DNA of 64,000 nucleotides from Streptomyces antimycoticus (lineage in GTDB: Bacteria; Actinomycetota; Actinomycetes; Streptomycetales; Streptomycetaceae). A program made the position numbers and the translations under genes. Numbering within the stretch: position 1 is the first letter of the stretch; every line of letters begins with the position of its first letter. This document shows positions 8,895-16,330 of this stretch, in pieces. Below the pieces are notes generated by a model, which saw only the letters and a list, made by a program, of their open reading frames with translations, made no database searches and was not told where the DNA came from. The stretch spans positions 8,556,001 to 8,620,000 of the forward strand of contig NZ_BJHV01000001.1 in the NCBI RefSeq assembly GCF_005405925.1, in the 5' to 3' direction.

Positions 8895-9359
8895 GTGGAG
8901 AACATCGCTCCTGAGCAGGCCAGCGCCGCACTGGGCGCGATAGACCGGGCCCAGCGCCAGGTGGCCGAGGAAGTCGGCTTGCCGCGCGGCTACTGGTGGG
9001 CAATGGCGGGCGGCTGGCTTCTGCTGGGCGTGCTCGGCAATGTGCTGCCGCAGTGGCTGGCCGGGATCGCGACCGTGGCCTTTGGCATCGGGCACGGGTG
9101 GCTCGCCTCCCGCCTGCTCGACGGTCGTCGGCGCACGGATCAGCTGCGGGTGAGCGCGGCGGTCGCCGGCCACCGCATCCCCCTGGTCGTGGTCGGCATG
9201 CTGCTCGGACTCATCGGCGCCACTGTCCTGGTGGCACTCGCGCTCGACGCCGACGGCGCCGCCCACGCCGGCATCTGGGCGGCGGCGCTGATCGCGGCCG
9301 TCGTCGGGTTCGGTGGACCGGAGATCCTGCGCGTTCTGCGTCGTTGGGCACGGGCATGA
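8895..9359 (+). CDS. membrane protein paired with winged-helix regulator
   Basis: 154 residues with about four membrane segments (AMAGGWLLLGVLGNVLP; AGIATVAFGIGHGWLA; PLVVVGMLLGLIGATVLVAL; GIWAAALIAAVVGFG) and a short cytoplasmic N-terminus. No family is recognised beyond small actinobacterial membrane proteins that travel with HTH_34-type regulators. The GTG at 8895 follows GAGG at 8884-8887. Its stop overlaps the start of the regulator by ATGA, so the two are made from one message and probably act together, for example as a sensor or effector regulated by the operator just upstream. Confidence 0.72.
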   Translation: MENIAPEQASAALGAIDRAQRQVAEEVGLPRGYWWAMAGGWLLLGVLGNVLPQWLAGIATVAFGIGHGWLASRLLDGRRRTDQLRVSAAVAGHRIPLVVVGMLLGLIGATVLVALALDADGAAHAGIWAAALIAAVVGFGGPEILRVLRRWARA

Positions 9360-9679
9360 CGAAGGCGCGCTTCGACGAGCTGATCCATCCCAGCACCCGC
9401 CTGTCGCTGGTGGCGACGCTGGCAGCCGCCGACTGGGCGGAGTTCGCCTTCCTCAAGGACCGGCTGGCGATGTCCGACTCCGCACTGTCCAAGCAGCTCG
9501 CGACACTCGAAGAGGCCGGGTATGTCGCCACGGAACGCCGCCTCAGCGGCAGCCGCCGTAAGGTACGCGCTCGGCTGACCCCCACCGGCCGGGACGCCTT
9601 CAACGGCCATGTCGCCGCCCTGCGGGAAATCGTCGCCGACGCCGCGAACCCGGCCGACGGACCGGCGGCTCGCTCATGA
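9356..9679 (+). CDS. winged-helix transcriptional regulator (MarR/HTH_34-like)
   Basis: A 107-residue single-domain DNA-binding protein. Residues about 5-95 form a winged helix: STRLSLVATLAAADWAEFAF, recognition helix around SDSALSKQLATLEEAGYV, and a basic wing (SRRKVRARLTPTGRDAF). This matches the winged-helix DNA-binding family HTH_34, close to MarR/ArsR. It starts at ATG 9356, overlapping the membrane protein stop by four bases, and probably represses the pair through the palindromes at 8837-8883. No cysteine-based metal site is seen, so the signal is unlikely to be an ArsR-type metal. Confidence 0.82.
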   Translation: MTKARFDELIHPSTRLSLVATLAAADWAEFAFLKDRLAMSDSALSKQLATLEEAGYVATERRLSGSRRKVRARLTPTGRDAFNGHVAALREIVADAANPADGPAARS

Positions 9680-9688
9680 CGTGGGCGT

Positions 9689-10726
9689 CTATCCGCTGAT
9701 CCCGGGATTGCTCGCCATGATGTCCTCGGCGGTCTGCCAGAGGCGGGGCAGGAACCGGGTGACCTCCTCGGCGCGGCGGAAGATGTCCTCGGTCGAGCTG
9801 ATACCGAGGTCGCCGACGGCCGCGTGGAACGCGGGGGCGAAGGCGCGGTGCAGCTCGGGGGCGTCCGCGGCCAGGATGGTGTGACAGCGGGCGAAGGTCG
9901 CGATGATCCAGAAGACGGCTTCGTGGTGGTCGCCGCGGTCGATCAGCTCCTGGCTGCCGTCGATCGCGACCGGCCGTGCGGGCGGGGTGATGTCGCTGCT
10001 GAACAGGAACGGGGTCCTCGCGACCTCGGCGGTGGCGTCGAACACTTCGGTGAGTTCACGCAGATGGTGCCGGATGCGCCGGGCGGGCAGATCCCGGCAG
10101 CCGAGGAGATCCAGCAGCTCCGGGTAGCGGCCGAGCTGTCCATGGTCGGCGAGGACCTCGCGAGCGGCCAGGTACCGCAGACGCACGGTCGGGTTGCGCA
10201 GGGCGGCGACCAGAAGCACATGGGTGGTCACGCCGGTGGGGAACAGCCAGGACAGCACCTGTTCATGGAGCGGCGCCGAGGCGTCGATCGCCGCGAGCCG
10301 GGTTTCGATCCGGCGGCGGGCGTCCTGGCATCGGCGGCGCACCCAGGGTCGCGCCGCGAAGTGGCCCGCGACGTATGCCTGCAGTGTGCGCAGGTGCCCG
10401 GTGGGATCGTCGATGATCGTGTCGGTGCGGAAGCTGCCGGCCAAGTGATAGGAGGCGAGGACGTCGTCGGCGCAGATGAGCTGTGACCAGGGCAGATAGC
10501 TGACTTCCAGCAGTGTGCCCCGGTAGCGGAGCTTGCCCGGCTTGGCGGGCGGGTCGTCCGTGGCGGTGATGACGACGATGTCGACATCAGAGGAGGGCGC
10601 CAGCTCGGCGTCGTCCGGGAGCCCGACCGTCGAGCCGCTGACATACGCCCCGCGAAACCCCGCATCGGAGCGGGCATACCGAGCAACCCATTCCGCCCCG
10701 ATGGCACGTGCCGCCCCCAGCTTCAT
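9689..10726 (-). CDS. nucleotidyltransferase-fold protein (Pol beta superfamily)
   Basis: 345 residues. The N-terminal third carries the Pol beta-type active site: GST at about residues 31-33 followed by DVD at 47-49 (SGSTVGLP, then SSDVDIVV), as in aminoglycoside and MNT-type nucleotidyltransferases. The rest is helical and resembles no named family to me. It may transfer a nucleotide to a small molecule or protein; the substrate is not visible. The frame opens at 10765, but ATG 10724-10726 (MKLGAARAIG) has AAGGGGGA about 6 bases upstream. It is convergent with the winged-helix gene (stops 9679 and 9689), with almost no room for a terminator. Confidence 0.72.
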   Translation of the reverse strand: MKLGAARAIGAEWVARYARSDAGFRGAYVSGSTVGLPDDAELAPSSDVDIVVITATDDPPAKPGKLRYRGTLLEVSYLPWSQLICADDVLASYHLAGSFRTDTIIDDPTGHLRTLQAYVAGHFAARPWVRRRCQDARRRIETRLAAIDASAPLHEQVLSWLFPTGVTTHVLLVAALRNPTVRLRYLAAREVLADHGQLGRYPELLDLLGCRDLPARRIRHHLRELTEVFDATAEVARTPFLFSSDITPPARPVAIDGSQELIDRGDHHEAVFWIIATFARCHTILAADAPELHRAFAPAFHAAVGDLGISSTEDIFRRAEEVTRFLPRLWQTAEDIMASNPGISG

Positions 10727-10885
10727 CACGCATCCCCCTTGCCGCGACGAGCGCATGAACTCCATTGTCCCGGTGCGCCGCGGCCGCGCCCGACAGGCGC
10801 GAGGCGCGGCGAGGTGACTTTCGGGGTCGCCGCGTCGGTATCTCCACCACGCCCCACCGTAGGCCGGCCTTTGTGAAGTCCGCGG

Positions 10886-11542
10886 TCAGTCCAGGACCAT
10901 GGGCCCGTAGCGGGCGACTGCCGCTCCAGTTTGCAGGGCCCAGTAGCGGTCTCCATATGACCAGTGCCACCACTCCGTTGGGTAGTTGACCAGGCCGGCA
11001 GCGGTGAGCGCGGTGCCCAAGATGTCCCGATGGGAGCGAGCCTCGCGGCTGATGTCGTCTGCCTGCGTGTAACAGGCGCCCGCACTCTCCTCAGGAGTCG
11101 CGTTCATGCGGGTGCCCATGTCGAGCTCACGCCCGTCCGCGTCAGCGAGCGTCAGGTCAACAGCTGCCCCGGCGCTGTGCGGTGCGATCTCCGGTGGCGA
11201 CACGTAGCGGCTGGCTGCCGAGTGGACCTGCTCAGCGGGCCATTCCGGATGGGAGGCACGCAGTTGGGCTGCGTATTCGTCGAAGTAGCGACGTTGAAGG
11301 GATGGCGGGCGGTATCCCTCGACGAACAGCAGCCGCATCCCTGGAGCCAGCTGTGCCTGAGCTTTGTGGAGTCGGTGGAGCACTCCTTCCCGCAGGTGTG
11401 CGAAAGCGCCGGCGGAGTCCTGCCACTTCCGCTCGTCGACCAACAGGCGGCTGTCCCGCCGCACATCCACGAGTCGTTCACCGCACTCCTGAACAGGTAC
11501 GGCCGCGACCTTCGGGTCGGACATCAGGACGATCTCAGTCAT
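10886..11542 (-). CDS. VanX-type D-alanyl-D-alanine dipeptidase (M15D family)
   Basis: A 218-residue zinc dipeptidase. The metal and catalytic residues of VanX are all present: EGYRP (Arg78), PHSAGAAVDLTL (His122, Asp129) and NYPTEWWHWSYGD (Glu190, His193). VanX cleaves D-Ala-D-Ala and so removes the precursor bound by glycopeptides; chromosomal homologues also recycle peptidoglycan dipeptides. No signal peptide is seen, so it acts in the cytoplasm. No VanH or VanA partner is present, so full target remodelling is not encoded here. It lies next to the NRPS accessory genes and might serve self-protection, or may be a housekeeping neighbour. ATG 11542 is used; ATG 11524 (MSDPKVAA) is equally possible. 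Confidence 0.88.
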   Translation of the reverse strand: MTEIVLMSDPKVAAVPVQECGERLVDVRRDSRLLVDERKWQDSAGAFAHLREGVLHRLHKAQAQLAPGMRLLFVEGYRPPSLQRRYFDEYAAQLRASHPEWPAEQVHSAASRYVSPPEIAPHSAGAAVDLTLADADGRELDMGTRMNATPEESAGACYTQADDISREARSHRDILGTALTAAGLVNYPTEWWHWSYGDRYWALQTGAAVARYGPMVLD

Positions 11543-11549
11543 GACGCGA

Positions 11550-12691
11550 TCATCTCGCGGACCTGTTCCCAGGTGTCGCGTCCGTGGCAGCGACGATCGC
11601 GCAGACCGGGCGGGTGCGGGCGGCGTAGGAGCGGGCCGCGGCGATCAGGCCGAAGCCCAGGCCGCCGAAGGCGAGCCCGCCGAAGAGCACCATCCAGGTG
11701 ATTCCGGCGCTGGAGGTGAACCCCCCGTCCGGTTTGATCCGCGGCAGTACATTCACGGCACTGAGCGGGGCGTAGATCACGAGGACGACGCCGTAGACGG
11801 ACAGGCCGATCGCTGAGAGCCATGCCGGGAGGAGGGGCAGGAGGCGGGGCACCCGTCGCCCGGTGAGGAGGAGTGTCCAGCGGGGGAACACCTGGCCCCA
11901 GGGGTACATCAACCCCAGCAGCAGGAAGATCCCGGCCAGCGCGGCCAGGACGGTGACGTCGATGCCCACTGAAGCGAGTGCTTTGGCCACGCCCGAGCCG
12001 CCCGCGTTCTCCTCGCGCCACTTCTCCGCCGTGACGCTCAGCGCGTCGCCGCCGAGCGTCCAGATGGTCTTGACGACCGCCCACGGCAGCAGCCCGCACA
12101 TCAGCAGGTACACCTGGATCCGGGTCCGCCGGGACGCCACGGAGGCGGGCGGGTGGACCAGCGGTCCGCTGCCGTCGCCGGTGTGCCCGGCCCCGCACCG
12201 CGGACACCGGCCCCGCAGCCGCCGCCGGTGGGAGACGACGACCAGCAGCAGCAGGGCCAGGCCCACGGTGTTCAGCAGGACATGGGCGAGGCCGGTGGCG
12301 CTCTCCACGCCCGAAAACGACGCCAAGGTGACGACGTACGCGGGCAGGCTCGCCATGCCCATCGCGAAGACGGGGACCGCCACGGCCAGCACCGCCGTCA
12401 CCGCCACCCGCCCGCGTCGGGCCAACGGCCGGGGGTGGCCAGGCAGGCCCCGGCGGCCAGCAGGGCCAGTGCGGCCAGCGCGAGCTGGACGCCGGATGCG
12501 TAGGCCACATGCGGCGACCAGGGCACGGTGGTGCCCGCCGCGGCCCAGACCACCTGGACGGCGGCGTACACCACGCCCCACGCCACGGCGGCGTGGGGCG
12601 CCCACCGAGGCCACCGCCGCGGCCACACCCGCCACCCGGGCTCCGGGGACGGAAGCCCGGGGCGGGCCGGGGTTCGCGCGGGAACAGTCAC
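11550..12691 (-). pseudogene. multi-pass membrane protein, frameshifted (paralogue of the 15273-16238 gene)
   Basis: The N-terminal half reads from GTG 12689-12691 (VTVPARTPARPG, with GGAGG six bases upstream) through AAVAWGVVYAAVQVVWAA and ALAALALLAAGACLATPG, then hits a stop at 12398. The remainder continues in another frame (RGRVAVTAVLAVAVPVFAM onward) to 11550. Adding one base in the G-run at 12431-12435 joins them into about 380 residues with seven or eight membrane segments. It carries a CPRCGAG zinc-ribbon-like loop and the signatures PWAVVK, PWGQVFPRW and RVPRLLPLLP, which reappear in the membrane protein at 15273 (PYPVVK, PWGRTFPRW, RVPRPLVLVP). The break may be a sequencing error, since three similar one-base losses occur in the NRPS genes. 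Function unknown. Confidence 0.7.
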
Positions 12692-12827
12692 CGTGACCTC
12701 CGGTTTCGCGGTGCCGATACTCAAGCCTGTCCGGTAGCGGCGGCGGGTGCATCCGTCCCGGGGGCGACGCCCTCCACCACGCGGGGGAGGGCGGATGAGC
12801 CTCGCGGATGACACTCCGTCCCTCCCC

Positions 12828-12940
12828 GCACGACCCGCACGACCCGCACGACCCGTACGACCCGCACGACCCGCGGGGCCGGGCGGAGCAGAAGCGGATC
12901 AGAAGGGGATCAGAAGCGGAGCAGGACCGGATCAGAACAG
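12828..12940. repeat. two short tandem repeat tracts
   Basis: Bases 12828-12876 hold about five copies of a 9-base unit (ACCCGCACG, one with T for C). Bases 12894-12940 hold about four imperfect copies of GGATCAGAAGC. The second tract runs into the last codons of the hydroxylase gene. Both look like slippage products in the spacer between the hydroxylase and the membrane protein. Confidence 0.7.
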
Positions 12941-13882
12941 GACGTTTCCGTTGCCGGCCCGGTGGGCCCGGGTACGGCGGTGGTCCAGATGGATGAAGGT
13001 GCGCTGCAGCCACCGGTCGTAGCCGTCGTACTTGGGCTGGTACGCGGTGCGCCCGTGGATGGCGATGCGGTTGTCCACCACGGCCATCTCGCCCGGCCGC
13101 AGGACCAGCGTCCGCGCGCCGTCGAGGAACGCGCCCCGCAGGGCCTCCAACGCCACCTTCGCCTCGTCGTCATTGGCGGTCGTCGCGTGGAAGTCCACCT
13201 TCACGTCGGGATCGTCCGGGTCTCCCCTGAGCACCGCGTGCGCGGGGCCGGGGCCGCCGCCGCGGAAGGAGGGCGGCGGGGCGGTGGTGAAGCGCTCCTC
13301 CCGCAGGACGCGCAGCGTCCCGGGGCTCAGCAGCTCCAGGGCGGTGCGGATCGACGACACCATCGTGCCCGCGTTCAGGGGCTCGTCGTTGCGCAGACAG
13401 AGCAGGCCGACGTAGTCGGGGCAGTGCGGATGGAACGCGTTCTCCACGTGCAGCTCCAGCGGGGTGGAGCCGGCGTTGCTCTGCGACCCCTCGCGGCCGG
13501 GCACGGGCACCACGTTCTGGACGAGTGCACCGGACTTCTCGTCCCGGTACGCCGCTATCTCGCCGATCTGCAGGGTGACCATCACGGCGACGGCAGCGGG
13601 CACGGTGGCGGTGCGCTCCACCGACTCGGGCACGGTGGGAGTCAGGGGCAGCTCCGCTTCGTCCGCCGGCAGGTTGCGCACGATCAGAACGCCGTCGCGG
13701 CCGGGGTCGTGGCGATAGAGGCGGGTGGCCTCCCGCAGCCGCAGCGGAAGACGGCAGGACATTCTTCGGGCTTCGGCCACCCAGTGCGGATCGTCGATGA
13801 GGCCGGGAGCGGTGGCGGCCAGTTCGGCCGCCAGGGCGCCCGTCTCCCGGCGGTCCCGGGCGGACAGGTTCACAGTGGTCAT
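12932..13882 (-). CDS. Fe(II)/2-oxoglutarate amino acid beta-hydroxylase (AsnO/VioC/MppO-like)
   Basis: A 316-residue clavaminate-synthase-like dioxygenase of the TauD/TfdA superfamily. The iron-binding HxE pair is in ELHVENAFHPHCPDYVGLLC, and the distal histidine with the 2-oxoglutarate Arg is in DNRIAIHGRTAYQPKYDGYDRW. This layout is that of AsnO (Asn), VioC (Arg) and MppO (enduracididine), which hydroxylate the beta carbon of free amino acids before NRPS loading. Those enzymes typically have HTE where this has HVE. In this cluster the candidate substrates are the basic residue of module 2 or the Asn/Asp of modules 4 and 7. Start ATG 13882 has GGAGAG about 8 bases upstream. It is 51 bases downstream of P450 I in the same direction and probably shares its message. 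Confidence 0.87.
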   Translation of the reverse strand: MTTVNLSARDRRETGALAAELAATAPGLIDDPHWVAEARRMSCRLPLRLREATRLYRHDPGRDGVLIVRNLPADEAELPLTPTVPESVERTATVPAAVAVMVTLQIGEIAAYRDEKSGALVQNVVPVPGREGSQSNAGSTPLELHVENAFHPHCPDYVGLLCLRNDEPLNAGTMVSSIRTALELLSPGTLRVLREERFTTAPPPSFRGGGPGPAHAVLRGDPDDPDVKVDFHATTANDDEAKVALEALRGAFLDGARTLVLRPGEMAVVDNRIAIHGRTAYQPKYDGYDRWLQRTFIHLDHRRTRAHRAGNGNVLF

Positions 13883-13933
13883 GTCTGGTCTCTCCTAGAG
13901 GTCCTCAGGGCCGGCCTGTGACGCCGGCACAGC

Positions 13934-15169
13934 TCAGCGCGACGGGGTCGCGCGGCGGGTGAGGGTGACGGGCAGCGAGGTGAAGCCCCAGATGAGGTTG
14001 GACCGCATGCGCCGCGGCGCGCCGCGCGGCGCGACCTGGCCCACCCGCGCCAGGAACTCCTCGAAGAAGATGGTCAGTTCGCTGGTGGCGAGCGCGGAGC
14101 CGAGGCAGAAGTGCGTACCGGTGGCGAAGGTGAGGTGGCGGTTGGGGCCACGGGCGATGTCGAAGCGGTCGGGATCGGCGAACACGGCCTCGTCACGGTT
14201 GGCCGCGGGCAGCCACACCGCCACCTGGTCGCCGGGCCGGATCCGGTGGCCGCCGAGGTCCACCTCGCGCCGCGCGGTGCGCAGCACATGCAGTGCGGGG
14301 CTGGTGAAGCGCAGGATCTCCTGGACGGCGGACGGCAGCAGCTCGGGCTCGGCGCGCAGCCGGGCCCACTGGTCGGGTGCCCGGAGGAAGGCCAGCAGCC
14401 CGCCGATGGTGGCGTGGCGGGTGGTCTCGTTGCCACCGGAGATGAGCCCGTTGCAGTTGAGCAGGACCTCCTCGTCCGTCAGGGGCGCACCGTCGACGGT
14501 GCCGTGGGCGAGGGCGCTGACGATGTCCTCCTGCGGGTCGCGCCGCCGCCGGGACAGCAGGTTGTCGTAGTAGACGAGGAGTTCGGTGTGCGCCTCGGCG
14601 ATCCGCTGGGGGTCGGTGCCGGCGTTCTCGTCCGCCCCGAAGGCGATCATGGTGAGCTTGAGCATGAGGTCCCAGTCGGCTCGCGGCACGCCGAGCATGT
14701 CGGAGATGACCGAGACCGGGAGGCGCGCGGCGACCTGCGCGAAGTCGATGTCGCCCTGGTCCAGCGCGGCCTCGATGACCTCGGCCGCGGTCTGCCGGAT
14801 GGTGTCGTTGAGCCGTCCCACCATGCGCGGGGTGAACGCGGAGTTGATGACGCGGCGGATGCCGCCGTGCCGGGGCGGGTCGGTGACGATGAGCATCTTC
14901 CCGGCCGCTGCCGCGTTGGACACCGGGTCGGCGTCCAGGCGCATGCCGCCGGTGGACGAGAAGGCGGCGGCGTCCTTGAGTACCCGGGCCGCCGGATCGT
15001 GGCCGAGGACGGACCAGTAGTCGTCGGCGTGGGGGCGCCGGGTGAGGAAGACGGGGTGGGTGGCGCGCAGCCGCCGCCAGACCTCCTCGATGCCGTCCTC
15101 GGTGTAGCGGCGGGGGTCGGACAGGTCGGGTGGTGCGGTGATGAGCAGGGGGTCGGTGATCTGGGACAT
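13934..15169 (-). CDS. cytochrome P450 I
   Basis: A 411-residue bacterial class I P450. Visible: I-helix SGGNETTRH (oxygen-activating Glu-Thr), K-helix ExxR (EILRF), and the heme-binding loop FATGTHFCLGSALA with the axial Cys. GNETT-type I-helices are common among P450s acting on NRPS carrier-protein-bound amino acids. The frame is open to 15445, but MSQITDPLLITAPPD at 15169 begins the normal P450 N-terminus and gives the usual length. It leads a small minus-strand unit with the 2-oxoglutarate hydroxylase and faces the membrane protein gene across a 103-base divergent spacer. Likely role: beta-hydroxylation or oxidative crosslinking of the peptide, possibly recruited by the X-like domain of module 6. 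No ferredoxin gene is nearby. Confidence 0.9.
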   Translation of the reverse strand: MSQITDPLLITAPPDLSDPRRYTEDGIEEVWRRLRATHPVFLTRRPHADDYWSVLGHDPAARVLKDAAAFSSTGGMRLDADPVSNAAAAGKMLIVTDPPRHGGIRRVINSAFTPRMVGRLNDTIRQTAAEVIEAALDQGDIDFAQVAARLPVSVISDMLGVPRADWDLMLKLTMIAFGADENAGTDPQRIAEAHTELLVYYDNLLSRRRRDPQEDIVSALAHGTVDGAPLTDEEVLLNCNGLISGGNETTRHATIGGLLAFLRAPDQWARLRAEPELLPSAVQEILRFTSPALHVLRTARREVDLGGHRIRPGDQVAVWLPAANRDEAVFADPDRFDIARGPNRHLTFATGTHFCLGSALATSELTIFFEEFLARVGQVAPRGAPRRMRSNLIWGFTSLPVTLTRRATPSR

Positions 15170-15272
15170 GGGATCTGCCGATTCTCGATTCTTGGAAGCC
15201 GACTGCCCTGTCGCACGGGTGCGTTCGTACGGTGTGCTCGGCAGCGGCGAACGGATGGACGGGAGAGCTGAC

Positions 15273-16238
15273 ATGGCATCAACACAACGACGGGGGCGGG
15301 TCCGGGCGGCGTGGGCGGTCGCGGGGTGCGCCGCCACGTTTGCCGCGACCGCCTTCGCCCGCCGCCGTGAGCGGGAGCCGTTTCCCGGCGAGCGGCTGCT
15401 GAAGGGCGCCTCCGCCGCGGGTGGCCTGGCGCTGGCGGCGCTCACGGCCGTACCGCCGGCCCGGCACCGGACGCGCGGGGCCGCGGAGCTGGCGGCGCGC
15501 GGCGCGGCAGCGGGACTGGTTCAGGGCGGGAGCCACCTCCTGTTCGACGCGCTGGCCGTGGCCCTGCGCCGTACGGCCGGAACGGCGGACCCGGACGCCG
15601 CCGAAGTGGACCCGGGCCGGGTGGCGGCCCGCTGCCTCGCCCTCGGCTCGGCCGCGCTGACGCTCGTGGCCGCCCGGTGGCAGGCGCGGGAGGGAGCGGG
15701 GACCTGCCCGCGGTGCGGGGGCCGGCCGCGCCCGGCCGCACCGGGGGCCCTGGCGTGGAGTGGCTACGTGGCGTGCGCGCTGTCCCTGCCGTACCCGGTG
15801 GTGAAGCTGGCCTGGGAGTGCGGCAGCGACATCGGTATCACCCGGCCCGAGGTGATCCACGCGGTCCCGGGCGGCTGGCTGCCGGTCGTGCCCGCCCTCG
15901 CCGGATCGCTCCTGTCGCTGGCGCTGGTACGGCCCTGGGGCCGGACGTTCCCACGCTGGGTCCCGGCCGTCGGGGGTTCGCGGGTGCCACGGCCGCTGGT
16001 GCTGGTGCCGAGCTGCTTCGGCCTCGCGGTGCTGGCCGAGGTGGCCCCGGCGGCGCTGGTGGCGGGTGTGCGGTACGTCAACGACCCGGCCACGCCGCCG
16101 GTCGAGGAGATAGGGCTGCGCCCGTGGGTTCCGCTCACGTTCTATGCCTCCTGGGTGTTGTGGGGCGTCGCGCTGGCGGGGGCGGCCTGGGAATACCACC
16201 GCACCACCGCGGGCTGCCCCGCCTGTGCGCGGTCGTGA
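15273..16238 (+). CDS. multi-pass membrane protein with CxxC motifs
   Basis: 321 residues, seven or eight predicted membrane segments (for example GGLALAALTAV, LVQGGSHLLFDALAVAL, YVACALSLPYPVVKLAW, PFVALL-like helices and LTFYASWVLWGVALAGAAW). A cytoplasmic or periplasmic loop holds TCPRCGG, and the C-terminus ends GCPACARS, so two CxxC pairs could bind zinc or form disulfides. No named family is recognised. It is a paralogue of the frameshifted membrane gene at 11550-12691. It starts at ATG 15273 after GGGAGAG, alone on the plus strand inside the cluster, divergent from P450 I and convergent with P450 II. A role in export or resistance is possible but not shown. Confidence 0.72.
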   Translation: MASTQRRGRVRAAWAVAGCAATFAATAFARRREREPFPGERLLKGASAAGGLALAALTAVPPARHRTRGAAELAARGAAAGLVQGGSHLLFDALAVALRRTAGTADPDAAEVDPGRVAARCLALGSAALTLVAARWQAREGAGTCPRCGGRPRPAAPGALAWSGYVACALSLPYPVVKLAWECGSDIGITRPEVIHAVPGGWLPVVPALAGSLLSLALVRPWGRTFPRWVPAVGGSRVPRPLVLVPSCFGLAVLAEVAPAALVAGVRYVNDPATPPVEEIGLRPWVPLTFYASWVLWGVALAGAAWEYHRTTAGCPACARS

Positions 16239-16240
16239 GG

Positions 16241-16327
16241 CTCCGGCCCGGCCGGGGCAAGGGCCGGGCCGGAGACGCTCGCGGGGCCCGCGGGGTGGAT
16301 CCTGGATCCGGGGAGCCACCCCGCGGG
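16241..16327. terminator. two strong hairpins between convergent genes
   Basis: The first hairpin has perfect 13-base arms, CTCCGGCCCGGCC (16241-16253) and its complement (16262-16274), with an 8-base loop. The second has perfect 12-base arms, CCCGCGGGGTGG (16287-16298) and its complement (16316-16327), with a 17-base loop. They fill the gap between the convergent stops at 16238 and 16331 and likely end transcription from both sides, including the whole NRPS operon. Confidence 0.85.
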
Positions 16328-16330
16328 ATG

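Noticed and set aside
11539..12510. Second membrane-gene frame on the minus strand overlapping 11550-12691
   Set aside because: Arginine/glycine-rich shadow frame; the hydrophobic helices and the motifs shared with the 15273 gene are in the other two frames.
12828..12940. Possible CRISPR-like array
   Set aside because: Units are 9-11 bases with no spacers; simple slippage repeats.
12797..13013. Extended N-terminus of the frameshifted membrane protein (Cys-Gly-Ser-rich)
   Set aside because: The CGSCGSCGS stretch is translation of a 9-base tandem repeat in a spacer; GTG 12691 in the other frame has a good ribosome site and leads into real membrane helices.
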